Assembly: GCA_963791545.1 (NCBI GenBank)
Contig: CAWBSR010000015.1
Span: 992,001 to 1,056,000, forward strand
Origin: JALYXV01 sp963791545
GTDB lineage: Bacteria; Actinomycetota; Acidimicrobiia; Acidimicrobiales; Palsa-688
Direction: 5' to 3'
Length of the DNA: 64,000 nt
A program made the position numbers and the translations under genes. The notes beneath the pieces are model-generated. The model did no database searches, was not told the DNA's origin, and saw only the letters and a list, made by a program, of their open reading frames with translations. Positions within the stretch are counted from its first letter, which is position 1; the number at the start of each line of letters is the position of its first letter. Shown piece after piece: positions 26,775-35,197 of this stretch.

Positions 26775-26861
26775 ATGGGCTTTCTAATCTGGCTTCTGCT
26801 CCTGTTCGTGATATTCGCGGTCGCGGGATGGGGTTGGCGCTTCGCCCGCGGTCGGCGGTAG
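26775..26861 (+). CDS. 28-residue single-pass membrane peptide
   Basis: The frame encodes MGFLIWLLLLFVIFAVAGWG followed by WRFARGRR, a clean membrane helix with positive charges at the cytosolic end. AAGGGACAAG lies upstream. It falls between the WhiB-like and GAF-SpoIIE genes on the same strand. Small for a gene, but composition argues against chance. Confidence 0.5.
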   Translation: MGFLIWLLLLFVIFAVAGWGWRFARGRR

Positions 26862-26920
26862 GCGAACGACGCGATGTCGGACTGCGCGGGTAACGCCGCC
26901 GGCGCATCGGAACTCCGAAC

Positions 26921-28186
26921 ATGACCGCATTGCACGCCGTCGCCGGTGATCTAGCCGCTCTCCCGGCGAGCGAGGCCGAGCGGCTCGCCGCGGTTGCCCG
27001 CTACGACGTCTTGGACACACCCCCCGACGGCGCCTTCGACCGGACGACAGCCCTCGCGGCGCGGCTGTTCAAGGTCCCCATCGCCATCGTGAGCATCGTC
27101 GACCGAGACCGCATCTGGTTCAAATCCCATCACGGACTCGAAATCGACCAGATCGGCCGAGACTCAGGGCTGTGCGCCTCGGCCATCTTGCAGGGTGAGC
27201 CGTGGGTCGTGACCGACGCGTCAGTCGACCCCCGCACCCTGGCCAACCCGCTCGTCGCCGGCGCCCTCGGCTTGCGCTTCTATCTTGGTGTGCCCCTCAC
27301 CACCGACGATGGCTACAACCTCGGGACGCTGTGCGTCATGGACAAGAAGCCCCGCACCGTGAGCGACGACGACGTGGCCACACTGCGGGATCTGGCCGCC
27401 ATGGTCGTCGCCGAACTGGAACTGAGCCGCGCCGCCCGGCGCACCGTGGAAATAGAACAGCAGCTCCGCCGCCAAGCCGAAATGTTCTCCACCGCCCTGC
27501 AGACCAGCCTGCTGCCCCCGTGCCTGCCCACCATCCCCGGCGCCGCCATCGCCGCCCTGTTCCGCCCCGCCGGCGGCGCCCTGGTGGGCGGCGACTTCTA
27601 CGACCTGTTCCCCGTGACCGCCCACACCTGGGGGGTCGTCATCGGCGACGTGTGCGGCAAAGGCCCCCTGGCCGCCAGCCGCAGCAACCTGGCCCGATAC
27701 AGCCTCCGCGGCGCCGCTGTCCACGGCGACTTCCCAGCCGAGACCCTGCGCCGGGTCAACCAGGCCCTCCTGGCCGGCGAGAGCGTCGACGAGGACTCCT
27801 TCTGCACCCTCATCTTCGTGCTCATCGACCCGGGCGAACAAGGCCTCCGGGTCCGTCTCGCGGTCGGCGGCCACCCCCTCCCCACCCTGCTGCGCGCCGA
27901 CGGGGCGGTGACCGCGGTAGGCCGGTCAGGCTCGATCGTCGGGTCGTTCCCCGACACCGAGTTCTACGACGACGAGATACTCGTCGAAGCGGGCGACACC
28001 CTGGTGCTGGTCACCGACGGCCTCGTCGAAATCCACGGCGAGGCCGGCGTGTCCGGACGCGACGAGTTCGAACACCGACTGGCCGCCTGCGCCGGTCTGG
28101 CACCCGCAGCGCTGATCGCACGCCTTGCGTCTGCAATCAACGCCAACGACGACGACGCAGCCATCATCGCCGTCCAAGCGGTGTGA
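26921..28186 (+). CDS. GAF-SpoIIE serine phosphatase
   Basis: 421 residues. Residues about 25-170 form a GAF sensor (FKVPIAIVSIVDRDRIWFKS, RDSGLCASAIL, FYLGVPLTTDDGYNLGTLCV). A helical linker (EIEQQLRRQAEMFSTALQTS) leads to a PP2C-type SpoIIE domain (LVGGDFYDLFPV, VVIGDVCGKGPLAA, LAVGGHPLPTLL, TLVLVTDGLVEI, ANDDDAAIIAV) with the metal-binding aspartates. Such phosphatases act on anti-sigma antagonists such as the STAS protein at 10660, though that pairing is inference. Cytosolic. Confidence 0.92.
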   Translation: MTALHAVAGDLAALPASEAERLAAVARYDVLDTPPDGAFDRTTALAARLFKVPIAIVSIVDRDRIWFKSHHGLEIDQIGRDSGLCASAILQGEPWVVTDASVDPRTLANPLVAGALGLRFYLGVPLTTDDGYNLGTLCVMDKKPRTVSDDDVATLRDLAAMVVAELELSRAARRTVEIEQQLRRQAEMFSTALQTSLLPPCLPTIPGAAIAALFRPAGGALVGGDFYDLFPVTAHTWGVVIGDVCGKGPLAASRSNLARYSLRGAAVHGDFPAETLRRVNQALLAGESVDEDSFCTLIFVLIDPGEQGLRVRLAVGGHPLPTLLRADGAVTAVGRSGSIVGSFPDTEFYDDEILVEAGDTLVLVTDGLVEIHGEAGVSGRDEFEHRLAACAGLAPAALIARLASAINANDDDAAIIAVQAV

Positions 28187-28208
28187 AGGGGCGGGCGCAC
28201 ATGCGAGC

Positions 28209-28628
28209 CTATTCCTGCGGCGATCGACGGCTCGGTCGGTCGATTCTGGTCACCTTGAAGGCTGCTTCGAGCTGTTCGCGGAGCTGATGGTTCTCGATGC
28301 TCAGCCGGTGGATGCTGGCGGCGGCGACCTTGAGGTGGTCGGTGAGACTGCCGTTGGCCCGTCGCAGCTTGGCCTCGCGGGCCACCTGACGGTCGTAGCG
28401 GGCCGCTCCGGACGTCGCTGGAGTGTCTCGTGGCGGGTTGCGGCAAGCGTCGGAGACGTGTTGGGCGATGTCAGGGAAATGCCGCCTGAAGGTGGTGTTG
28501 GACAATCCGAACAGGCGGGCCAGGGCCAACACGCTCGAGACGGTGCCAGTCTCCGTCGCCTCACCGAGCAGCTCGTCGAGTGCTTTTCGGACCCGTGGTT
28601 CGGGCGGCACCTCGGCCGGCCGGATCAC
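28209..28628 (-). CDS. TnpC-like helical protein (DUF6262 type)
   Basis: 139 residues with a helix-turn-helix-like start (SVLALARLFGLSNTTFRRHF), then a long coiled-coil-prone helix (VAREAKLRRANGSL, SIENHQLREQLEAAF). This matches the small protein that follows the two recombinases of Tn554-type elements. It overlaps the end of the integrase fragment upstream by 68 bases, as such genes do. Confidence 0.7.
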   Translation of the reverse strand: MIRPAEVPPEPRVRKALDELLGEATETGTVSSVLALARLFGLSNTTFRRHFPDIAQHVSDACRNPPRDTPATSGAARYDRQVAREAKLRRANGSLTDHLKVAAASIHRLSIENHQLREQLEAAFKVTRIDRPSRRSPQE

Positions 28629-29259
28629 GATGGTGCCGAGCCTGTCGCTTGTTGTCGAGGAACACCGCGATCTCGTCTCGGCGGGCGCTGAGGCGATGCG
28701 TCAACAGCGGCGGCAGCGGCGGTGGGCCGGCGAGGCGGGCATCGGCTGTGCGGTACTCGTGGCGGAGGGCGTCGATGTTGGCGACGGGGAGGGCCACGTT
28801 GCGACAGGCCAGCGGCTGGCAGCCACCGTTGTCGGGGAGGCCCTCACTGCCGCCGTGTCTCGCCCGTTCGCACAGGGCTTTGGTGGGGTCATGTACGCAG
28901 GTGACGTATTTGCCGGGGTAGATACCCCGGTCGTGGCGTCGCATGAGCCGGCGGAGACGGACCGGGTCGACGATGACGCTGCCCTGGTACCGGGCGTCGC
29001 CGCCGAGGCCTTCGAGGCGCCGGGCCGCTTCGTCGGCCGCCGGGCCCGCCAACTGGAGGTGCTGATGGTTGTCGACCATTTCCATCAGTTGCTCGCCTCG
29101 GGCCAGCGCCTGTTCGCTTTCGACCTCGGCGCGGAACCCGGACTCGGTAGTCCCGGCGTAGCCCTCGAACATCTGGGTGCTCTGATCCGCCGAGACGGTC
29201 CGCCAGCTGTCGCACACCGTCGTCGACCACCACGGGGTTCTGAGCGACGACACCACCAC
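28561..29259 (-). pseudogene. Tn554-type TnpB integrase, C-terminal fragment
   Basis: The frame gives ADEAARRLEGLGGDARYQGS, then a zinc-ligand-like region (GKYVTCVHDPTKALCERARH, GGCQPLACRNVALPVANI) and a final helix (LLTHRLSARRDEIAVFLDN). This is the C-terminal domain of large Tn554-type tyrosine recombinases. The catalytic core with R-H-R-Y is missing upstream; GAF-ANTAR 3 starts within about 100 bases. The element is therefore dead. Confidence 0.7.
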
Positions 29260-29362
29260 CTTCCGGGTCGACTTCCACGCTTAGCAGTGCAACAGGGTCG
29301 GGCCCGCGGCGCCGAGATGCGCGCTCAGGCGGTTGCCGGGCGGAGAAGGCCGCGGTGTTGGG

Positions 29363-30106
29363 TTATCGGGCGGCCGGCGGGCCGGAGCCGGCGGCGAGGG
29401 CGCCGGGCGCCAGCGTCTTGTCGATGACCCTCCTGGCGACATCGACGAGACGCAGATTGTTGCTCCGGGCATAACGGCGCATGGCCTCGAACGCCGATTC
29501 CATGTTCAGCCCCGCTCGTTCCGCCACCACGCCTTTCGCCTGTTCGATCACGACGCGGCTGGTCAGGGCATGGTCGAGTTGCTCGTTGAGGACTCGGGAC
29601 TCGACGAAGGCCCGCTGCTGCAAGATGGCGATGGTGGCAACATCGGCCAACGCCTGGCCGGCCACCACATCGTCGTCGGCCATGGCCCCAGCGTGGGAGG
29701 AAAACAGGTTGAGGGCGCCGAGAACCGAGCGTCGCAGCCGCATGGGCAGGGCGTGCACCGACCGGAACCCCGCCTCGATGGCAACGGGTGTCAGGCGAGG
29801 CCAGCGACCATTGACCGTCGCCAAGTCCTCGTTGATGACCGCCTCACCGCTGCGGTAGCAGTCCAGGCACGGCCCCTCCTGGGCCTGCAGCTCGAAGAGC
29901 TCGACGACCCGCATCGCCTCACTGGACGACGCCACCACCCGCAGATCTCCATCGGGGGCGACCAGCAGCACCCCGGCCGCGGACACCCCCAGCACCTCGA
30001 CGCAGCGTTCGGTGAGCGTAGACAGCAGCTCGACGACATCGAAGTCGTCGACCAGGCTGTCGGCCAGTTCCACCAGCGTGCGGATCAACAGCATCTGTCG
30101 GGGCAT
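29363..30106 (-). CDS. GAF-ANTAR regulator 3
   Basis: 247 residues, co-linear with the 23800 protein along its whole length: AAGVLLVAPDGDLRVVASSS, GPCLDCYRSGEAV, HALPMRLRRSVLGALNLF for GAF, and TSRVVIEQAKGVVAERAGLN, RYARSNNLRLVDVARRVID for ANTAR. The duplication probably predates arrival of the transposon debris beside it, since the rest of the locus differs. Expected role: sensory RNA-binding antiterminator. Confidence 0.9.
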   Translation of the reverse strand: MPRQMLLIRTLVELADSLVDDFDVVELLSTLTERCVEVLGVSAAGVLLVAPDGDLRVVASSSEAMRVVELFELQAQEGPCLDCYRSGEAVINEDLATVNGRWPRLTPVAIEAGFRSVHALPMRLRRSVLGALNLFSSHAGAMADDDVVAGQALADVATIAILQQRAFVESRVLNEQLDHALTSRVVIEQAKGVVAERAGLNMESAFEAMRRYARSNNLRLVDVARRVIDKTLAPGALAAGSGPPAAR

Positions 30107-30574
30107 CCCCAGCCTCCCTCAACGCCGACCACCGCTGCTGGAGATCGGGCGAACCTCTGTTCACATGATATGCCCGGCGCCCAGATCTTGAGCGGGCCCG
30201 GGGCGATCGTCCCGTCGCCGAGGCTGCTGGCGCGCCGGTCCGAGATCAGTCGAATCGGTGCCTCCGTGCCCCCGTGGGCGGCGGCCTCAAGGAACGGGAC
30301 GTTCCAGCCTCACGCCCAGCCCGGCCCATGACGGGGTGGCCGACGACCGTCGAGGAGGTGCGCCGCCCGCACGCACGCCCGCAGCCGGCGTGGCGGCACA
30401 AGCCCGAGCCCGCAATCGAACTCGGCGCTCACCGCCAGCGCGCGGAATCAGGGCCGCCTCTTGAGGGCAACGCGACCTCGGCCAGAATGCCAAAGCAGCG
30501 GTACCATTTCCCAGTAGACGAGTCCAACCAAGTCACCCCGGACCCCAGTGGCACACCCCGTAGAGGCGCTGGCA
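30107..30574. other. gap, no supported gene
   Basis: Shadow frames only; probably contains the divergent promoters of GAF-ANTAR 3 and the 30575 gene. Confidence 0.45.
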
Positions 30575-30967
30575 ATGTCGGGATCGGTCCTAGCAGCCGG
30601 GGTTCCTTTTCTCGGTGAAGCGGTCGCCGCTTGGATCGCGCTCATCGTCGGCGTCATGGCCTTCTACTTCCTGTCGCTCTCCCGCCAGTCCCGTTCCCGA
30701 GGCGTGCCCGTCGTGCCCGAGTGGCGCCAATCGACACCGGTCGAAGCGGGGCTTCCAAACGAGCCGATGGGCTCGACGTGGGTGTCGCAGTCGGACCCTG
30801 GGCATTCACCCCAAGTGTCCTTTCGCTCAGATGTCCGCCGAGCGCAGGCCACGGCGCCACAGCGCCGCCCCCCGCTCCCGGCCTACGACATGGAGAACTA
30901 CCCCGACGAAAAATGGGGATCCCCAATCGACAGCACTGCCAGCGTCAACTGGCGCGACTATGCCTAG
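30575..30967 (+). CDS. paralogue of the 22004-22387 membrane-anchored protein
   Basis: 130 residues from the ATG at 30575. The membrane helix (AVAAWIALIVGVMAFYFLSL) and the tail (LPAYDMENYPDEKWGSP) match the 22004 protein, and the middle is similar in length and charge. Upstream in-frame codons (start 30548) add nothing to the match, so the MSGSV start is preferred. Its partner gene directly downstream is broken. Confidence 0.7.
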   Translation: MSGSVLAAGVPFLGEAVAAWIALIVGVMAFYFLSLSRQSRSRGVPVVPEWRQSTPVEAGLPNEPMGSTWVSQSDPGHSPQVSFRSDVRRAQATAPQRRPPLPAYDMENYPDEKWGSPIDSTASVNWRDYA

Positions 30968-31060
30968 AGAGGCGGCGCGGCATCCATCGTTCCGGTGCTG
31001 CTGGTCGTAGGGCTGATCATCGGTGCCCGGAGAGCGGCACGAGGCCGGTCGGCGCCTACT
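30961..31060 (+). pseudogene. frameshifted copy of the 71-residue membrane protein
   Basis: After the overlapping ATG the first frame stops early. A second frame reads GGAASIVPVLLVVGLIIGAR, matching GGASLVPVLLVVWLIIGA of the 21796 protein. A few extra bases after the start codon explain the shift. The overlap with the upstream gene is kept. Confidence 0.65.
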
Positions 31061-31201
31061 CGGCTTCGTCAAGGCTCGAGGCCACCGGAACGCCGCGCAA
31101 CGCTTCGGGCAACACCGGTCGAACCGGAGCTGACGAGTGGCTGACCGCGGCAGCCGCCCACCGGCTCCCGGAACCGCATTGTCAGCGCGCCGCGCACAGG
31201 T

Positions 31202-31280
31202 GCTGACATCTCGCTGCGCAAGGGCGCTGACACGTTCCCTGCGTTTCCGCTGAAATTCCGCCTGCGCACGACAGCACACT
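31202..31280 (+). repeat. 24-bp repeat array, transposon-end-like (array L)
   Basis: Units beginning GCTGACA or a variant start at 31202, 31226, 31249 (GCTGAAA) and, degenerate, 31274, so the spacing is 24, 23 and 25. Each contains a TGCG core about 7-8 bases after the start motif. Spacing and sequence copy the last four units of the array at 59277-59403. A single facing TGTCAGC lies at 31180. Confidence 0.7.
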
Positions 31281-31423
31281 GCACACTCGGTGTGAGACTC
31301 CCCGAAGCCACCAGATACCACCGCTACTTTGCCCCTGGGGACAGCTTCGGGAGTACTGGGCCTAATCGCGGCGGCGACGAAACCGCAAGCGCCCCACTCA
31401 TCTCCACTGAGCGGACGGAGTCG

Positions 31424-32539
31424 CTAACCCTTCGGGACCGCTTGGTGTCGGACACCCAAGAGTTCCTCTTCATCGCCCAGAGAACCCTCGGCGGCGTGCT
31501 GGCCGTAGTAGCTCTGGTCCTCGTCCGCTTTCTCCTCCCCGTACATGCGGAAGAACCAGGCTTTGCTCGCCTCGCCCGTGTCCCCGGGCTTTCGTTGGTG
31601 CGCAGCTTTGCCCCAGTTCTCCATCGTCACGTAGTCGGGTCCGCTCTTGGCAACGACGGGCGCGAAATGCATTGGGAAGGTCCCAGCCTTAGGGTTGCCG
31701 ACGCCACGGATCGCCTCCATAGCATCGCCCACTTCAGGTGAGGCGAACTGGTTGAATCCGAATCTCTTGGCGTACCGGTCGCGTTCCGCCTTGGTCAGAC
31801 CCTGCCAGGTGATCTTGGCATCGGCCGTCGTGACGTGGTCGCGTTTCAGGTGTGCCTTGGCCGCCTCGACCAGGAGGGCGTTCTTGGCATCGACGTCGTG
31901 GCCGCCGAAGGTTTCGACTTCCGTGCCGTTGACGTCGACCACCAACTTGTTGTTGCCCTTGTTGTAATCCTTCTGGGTGATACCCAAGCCCATAACATCT
32001 TGGGCGTTGGCATTGCACCCTTCAAGAGTGGTCATGTCCTCGGACGCTTGGGCTCCAGCCTTGCGCATGTCTGTGGGCGCGGCCCTCACCAACTCTATGG
32101 GTGTCCCCAGCGACTTCTTGGTGGCTGTCCCCGGCACCACCCCTCGGAGCCGTTCTTGACTACGGACGGTGAGGGTGAATGGTGATCCGACCGCGCCGAG
32201 CTTGTCCTGGGCGGCCACGATGACAGGGGGGGTGGCATAGAACTCCTTCTCCCCCTCGAAAACGGCGGAGTCCACGACCGCCATCCTCCCGTCGTCGGAG
32301 ACCCGAAGCGGCTTGCCGAGCTTCCACGTCTTCTTCTGATTCTTGACGGGAATGAGGACCGATCGTTGCACCTTCAGCGCCTCGACAGTGGCCTGGTTGC
32401 CCACCGCCCGTTGCATGGCGAGCACACCTTCTGGGTCTGTCAGCGAAGGCCGTACCGCCGATCGGGGCGACACATCCCTCGACCCTGCGGCTTCGCGCTG
32501 AGCTAGTTCCTTCTCCCGGTACCCCCGCAACTGAGACAC
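31424..32539 (-). CDS. eCIS-cargo-like protein with MQRAVGNQ motif
   Basis: 371 residues, no signal peptide. Residues 40-56 (VLAMQRAVGNQATVEAL) match the LQRxxGNxxV signature of proteins linked to extracellular contractile injection systems. The remainder is a mixed alpha/beta region and a C-terminal block (FPMHFAPVVAKSGPDYVTME, KAWFFRMYGEE, SYYGQHAAEGS). I recall similar blocks in other proteins with this signature, but their activity is unknown to me. No immunity-like gene follows within 100 bases. No sheath, tube or baseplate gene is in the window. Confidence 0.6.
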   Translation of the reverse strand: MSQLRGYREKELAQREAAGSRDVSPRSAVRPSLTDPEGVLAMQRAVGNQATVEALKVQRSVLIPVKNQKKTWKLGKPLRVSDDGRMAVVDSAVFEGEKEFYATPPVIVAAQDKLGAVGSPFTLTVRSQERLRGVVPGTATKKSLGTPIELVRAAPTDMRKAGAQASEDMTTLEGCNANAQDVMGLGITQKDYNKGNNKLVVDVNGTEVETFGGHDVDAKNALLVEAAKAHLKRDHVTTADAKITWQGLTKAERDRYAKRFGFNQFASPEVGDAMEAIRGVGNPKAGTFPMHFAPVVAKSGPDYVTMENWGKAAHQRKPGDTGEASKAWFFRMYGEEKADEDQSYYGQHAAEGSLGDEEELLGVRHQAVPKG

Positions 32540-32732
32540 CCGGACCTCCGTCGTAGCCGCGCCTTACCAGGATGGACCGTATCAGGTCGCCGGGGCACGC
32601 GAAAGCAGCCATTGGTGTCTAAGCGCGGTCGATTTGTCAGCGGGATTGCGCAGTAACGGACCCGCACCGACCCTACGACGCGCCGCCGCCGACCAGAGGC
32701 CGAAGAAGGCTCCCGCCCCGGCTAGGCCCACC

Positions 32733-32758
32733 AAAAAAGCCTCTTGACACAAAGAGGC
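32733..32758 (-). terminator. Rho-independent terminator, reverse strand
   Basis: Read on the reverse strand: GCCTCTT, a six-base loop, AAGAGGC, then six T residues (32738-32733). It would end a reverse-strand transcript coming from about 33 kb. Confidence 0.75.
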
Positions 32759-32889
32759 CTCGTTCTGGCATTCTGCCGTCGCAGGGGACGACCTGTCGTT
32801 CGGGCGGTGGACGAGCCCAAGTTACGACGCTGGAGCAGTTACGAATCGGTGTTGGGCTGTTCCTCCGAGTCGGCCGACGCCGCCTGCAC

Positions 32890-33177
32890 TTATGCATCGT
32901 TGAATGGAGAATGTCCGTGCTCCGGGCAAGCAGCAACCAGCTTCTCGCGTGGCCTGGGAGCCATCATCGGACCACAGGAGGGGCCGTCGAGGAAGGTCGT
33001 TGCTGCCACAACTATCGGCCGGTGACAGATTGGGCAGTGCTCGTTCGGGACAGGAGGCGGTAGCGGCCTCGATCGCCATAGCCAAGTCCACACCCGACGC
33101 ATCCCGCTTGCGGCCATTCGTGAAATCATGCCCCTTTCGGCGCCGCGATGTTTCGTCCCCTCGGATGGCCCGCACAC
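32890..33177 (-). CDS. possible small zinc-ribbon-like protein
   Basis: The frame ends with NEHCPICHRPIVVAATTFLD, GPSCGPMM and VAACPEHGHSPF, a CPxC motif followed by further Cys and His residues, so a zinc site is plausible. The start is uncertain; the first 45 residues look like filler and an internal start is possible. The reverse-strand terminator at 32733 supports a transcript here. Confidence 0.35.
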   Translation of the reverse strand: MCGPSEGTKHRGAERGMISRMAASGMRRVWTWLWRSRPLPPPVPNEHCPICHRPIVVAATTFLDGPSCGPMMAPRPREKLVAACPEHGHSPFNDA

Positions 33178-33336
33178 TCCCGTCGTTCGGTCGCGGCGGG
33201 TGTAGTCGGCCTCGGTGTTCTGGGGTGTGCAGATGGATTGATCCCGGCGGTGAGCGCCGACGACACCAACCGGAGTTCAGGCGTCAGTAATCGGCTACGT
33301 CGGAGCGTCCCCCTTTGTGGCCAGCCGTTCGAGGGG

Positions 33337-33741
33337 CTAGCCGGTCGTTGCGGCAGTTAGCTCGAAGTCCTTGTCGACGTGCAGGACGGTGAAGCCGGCA
33401 AGTTCGGCGGCGGCGGCCACGAGGAGGTCTGCGACGCTTGGCGCCCGGTGCTGTCCCCGCTCGGCGAGCAGCAGCTGGACCTCGACCGCGCGGTCCTCGA
33501 TTGCGGGGGTGAGGTAGTGGACGGGCATGGCAGACATCACGGTGCCGTGGACTTGTGAGCGCAAGGCGTCGGCGGAGCGGGCCGCGTAGCCGAGCTCGAG
33601 ACGCGTCACGCTGCTGATACGTACGAGGCCACGGTCGATGCGTTCCACCCATATGTCGACCGCAGAGCTTTCGCCAAGGCGGACGTAGGCGGAAGTGTCT
33701 ATGAGCCAGGTTGGTGCCCTTCCCGGCGTGATAACAGTCAC
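33337..33741 (-). CDS. VapC-type PIN ribonuclease toxin
   Basis: 134 residues with all four acidic positions of PIN domains: Asp in TWLIDTSAYVRL, Glu in VTRLELGYAAR, Asp in SVADLLVAAAAEL and Asp in VLHVDKDFEL. VapC toxins cut tRNA or rRNA. The ATG overlaps the stop of the antitoxin gene by ATGA, so the pair is translationally coupled. Confidence 0.9.
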   Translation of the reverse strand: MTVITPGRAPTWLIDTSAYVRLGESSAVDIWVERIDRGLVRISSVTRLELGYAARSADALRSQVHGTVMSAMPVHYLTPAIEDRAVEVQLLLAERGQHRAPSVADLLVAAAAELAGFTVLHVDKDFELTAATTG

Positions 33742-33965
33742 TGGTCGGTGTTCCAGGCCCCTGACATGATCTCGGACTCCTTGGCGTCGGCGAACACCTC
33801 GGCGGCCCGCACGAGATCCTCGACCGTGACCTTTGCCCGCGGCGCGAACAAGCTGGCCAGCTCACGGCGGAGGTACTCGTTTCGGGACAAGCCGAGCCGG
33901 TGGGCGGTGGCGTCGATCGCTGCCACGACGTCTTCAGGAAGGTCCCGCAACAGGATGTCGCTCAT
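33738..33965 (-). CDS. VapB-type antitoxin
   Basis: From the ATG at 33965 it has 75 residues: MSDILLRDLPEDVVAAIDAT, HRLGLSRNEYLRRELA, a ribbon-helix-helix fold, then an acidic tail (DLVRAAEVFADAKESEIM) that would block the toxin. A longer frame to 34043 exists, but the family starts at this Met. It is expected to repress its own promoter as a complex with VapC. Confidence 0.88.
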   Translation of the reverse strand: MSDILLRDLPEDVVAAIDATAHRLGLSRNEYLRRELASLFAPRAKVTVEDLVRAAEVFADAKESEIMSGAWNTDQ

Positions 33966-34372
33966 CCCCCGAATGATAGCTGCGATATCGCTCGTTTGCG
34001 AAACTGGGAGATGCAGTGGCTGTGAACGCGCCCGGAGGCCCATTCAGACCGGTTTCCCGGATCGTCTCAAAAAAGACCGTTTCTGGGACCGCGGTCGTGC
34101 GCGCCCACGGGGCCGTGAGCCCGAGTCTCGACTGGTGTCTGCGGCACCTATACTGGCCGCTGAGGTTCGAATAGAACGAGAGTCGCGAGAAACCTTTGCC
34201 GGCGCTCGACACCTGGGACCTGCCAAGGCCGACCCAGCCGCCTCCCTTACCCTTTCGGCTCCTATTCGCGACAACCTTTCTCGTCTACACTGCATCTAGT
34301 CGGTCGGTGTTCACGTTTTGGAGACGACTTGAGCGAATCAAGCAAATGCGTCTCTAGCGGACTGGAGACCGG
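33966..34372. other. gap, no supported gene
   Basis: Divergent spacer between vapB and the GPP34 gene; no clear signals beyond expected promoters. Confidence 0.45.
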
Positions 34373-35080
34373 GTGACAGTTGCGCATCTGCTGCTGGCAG
34401 AAGAACTGGCCCTCTTGGCCTTGGTGCCCACCAAGGAGGACTCCGGTCGCCGCACACTTCGAGCCACAAACAAGCTGAACACCTGCATCGCTGGGCTCCT
34501 TGTCGGTGAGCTCATGCTCGAAGGCCACGTCCGCAAGGGAGCGCGCGCCAATACTGTCGTTCTCGTCGATGGCAATCCTCCGACATCATTGACACTTGTC
34601 GGCGCCGCCCTTTTCGTCGCCGACTATGGCCCCAAGATCGCCGAGATACTCCTCGAGATGGAACGGAACCGTGTTCGTGGGGTCGGCCTACCGTGGGATG
34701 CCGCCGTCCTCGGCCTGGTCGAAGCGGGCGTTATCGCCCCGCAACCGGACCGCCTTCGTTCGCATTACGAGCTGATCGACCCCGCCCGGCGCGACATTCT
34801 CGTCAGCCAGTTGCATGTGGCGGCGTCAGCGGACGACCCGCTCGAACCCCGAACGGCTCTGTTGCTGGCCATGGCCGGTTCGGCCGATCAATTGCACGTC
34901 ATCGGAGCAGAGCTACCTGCCGACCACACTGCCCGTCGCGCCCGGCATGCTCTCGACGGAACCTTATTACGCCCGCTCCTGGAGGCAGTCCGGTGGCGAC
35001 TCGTCATGAGGCCGGTTAGTGACAACGTCGACAAGGTCCCAAAGGCGATAATGGCTATCGGCAAGAGACTGTTGCCCTGA
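34373..35080 (+). CDS. GPP34 (Golgi phosphoprotein 3-like) family protein
   Basis: 235 residues. Typical points are LLLAEELALLALVPTKED near the start, LNTCIAGLLVGELMLEGHV, then VGLPWDAAVLGLVEAGVIA, and helical repeats ending AIMAIGKRLLP. Eukaryotic GOLPH3 binds phosphatidylinositol-4-phosphate; the role of the actinobacterial relatives is not established. The GTG start has GGAG about seven bases upstream. It stands alone between mobile-gene remnants. Confidence 0.85.
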   Translation: MTVAHLLLAEELALLALVPTKEDSGRRTLRATNKLNTCIAGLLVGELMLEGHVRKGARANTVVLVDGNPPTSLTLVGAALFVADYGPKIAEILLEMERNRVRGVGLPWDAAVLGLVEAGVIAPQPDRLRSHYELIDPARRDILVSQLHVAASADDPLEPRTALLLAMAGSADQLHVIGAELPADHTARRARHALDGTLLRPLLEAVRWRLVMRPVSDNVDKVPKAIMAIGKRLLP

Positions 35081-35197
35081 CTCCTGGACAGCCACGAGCG
35101 CCCCGTTCGGAGTACTAGGCCCGCTGCTCGGGTCGGTGTCACCAACCGCAAAGTAGGACTGCCGTTCATATACGAGGAGCTAGGTTCTCTCACCACG

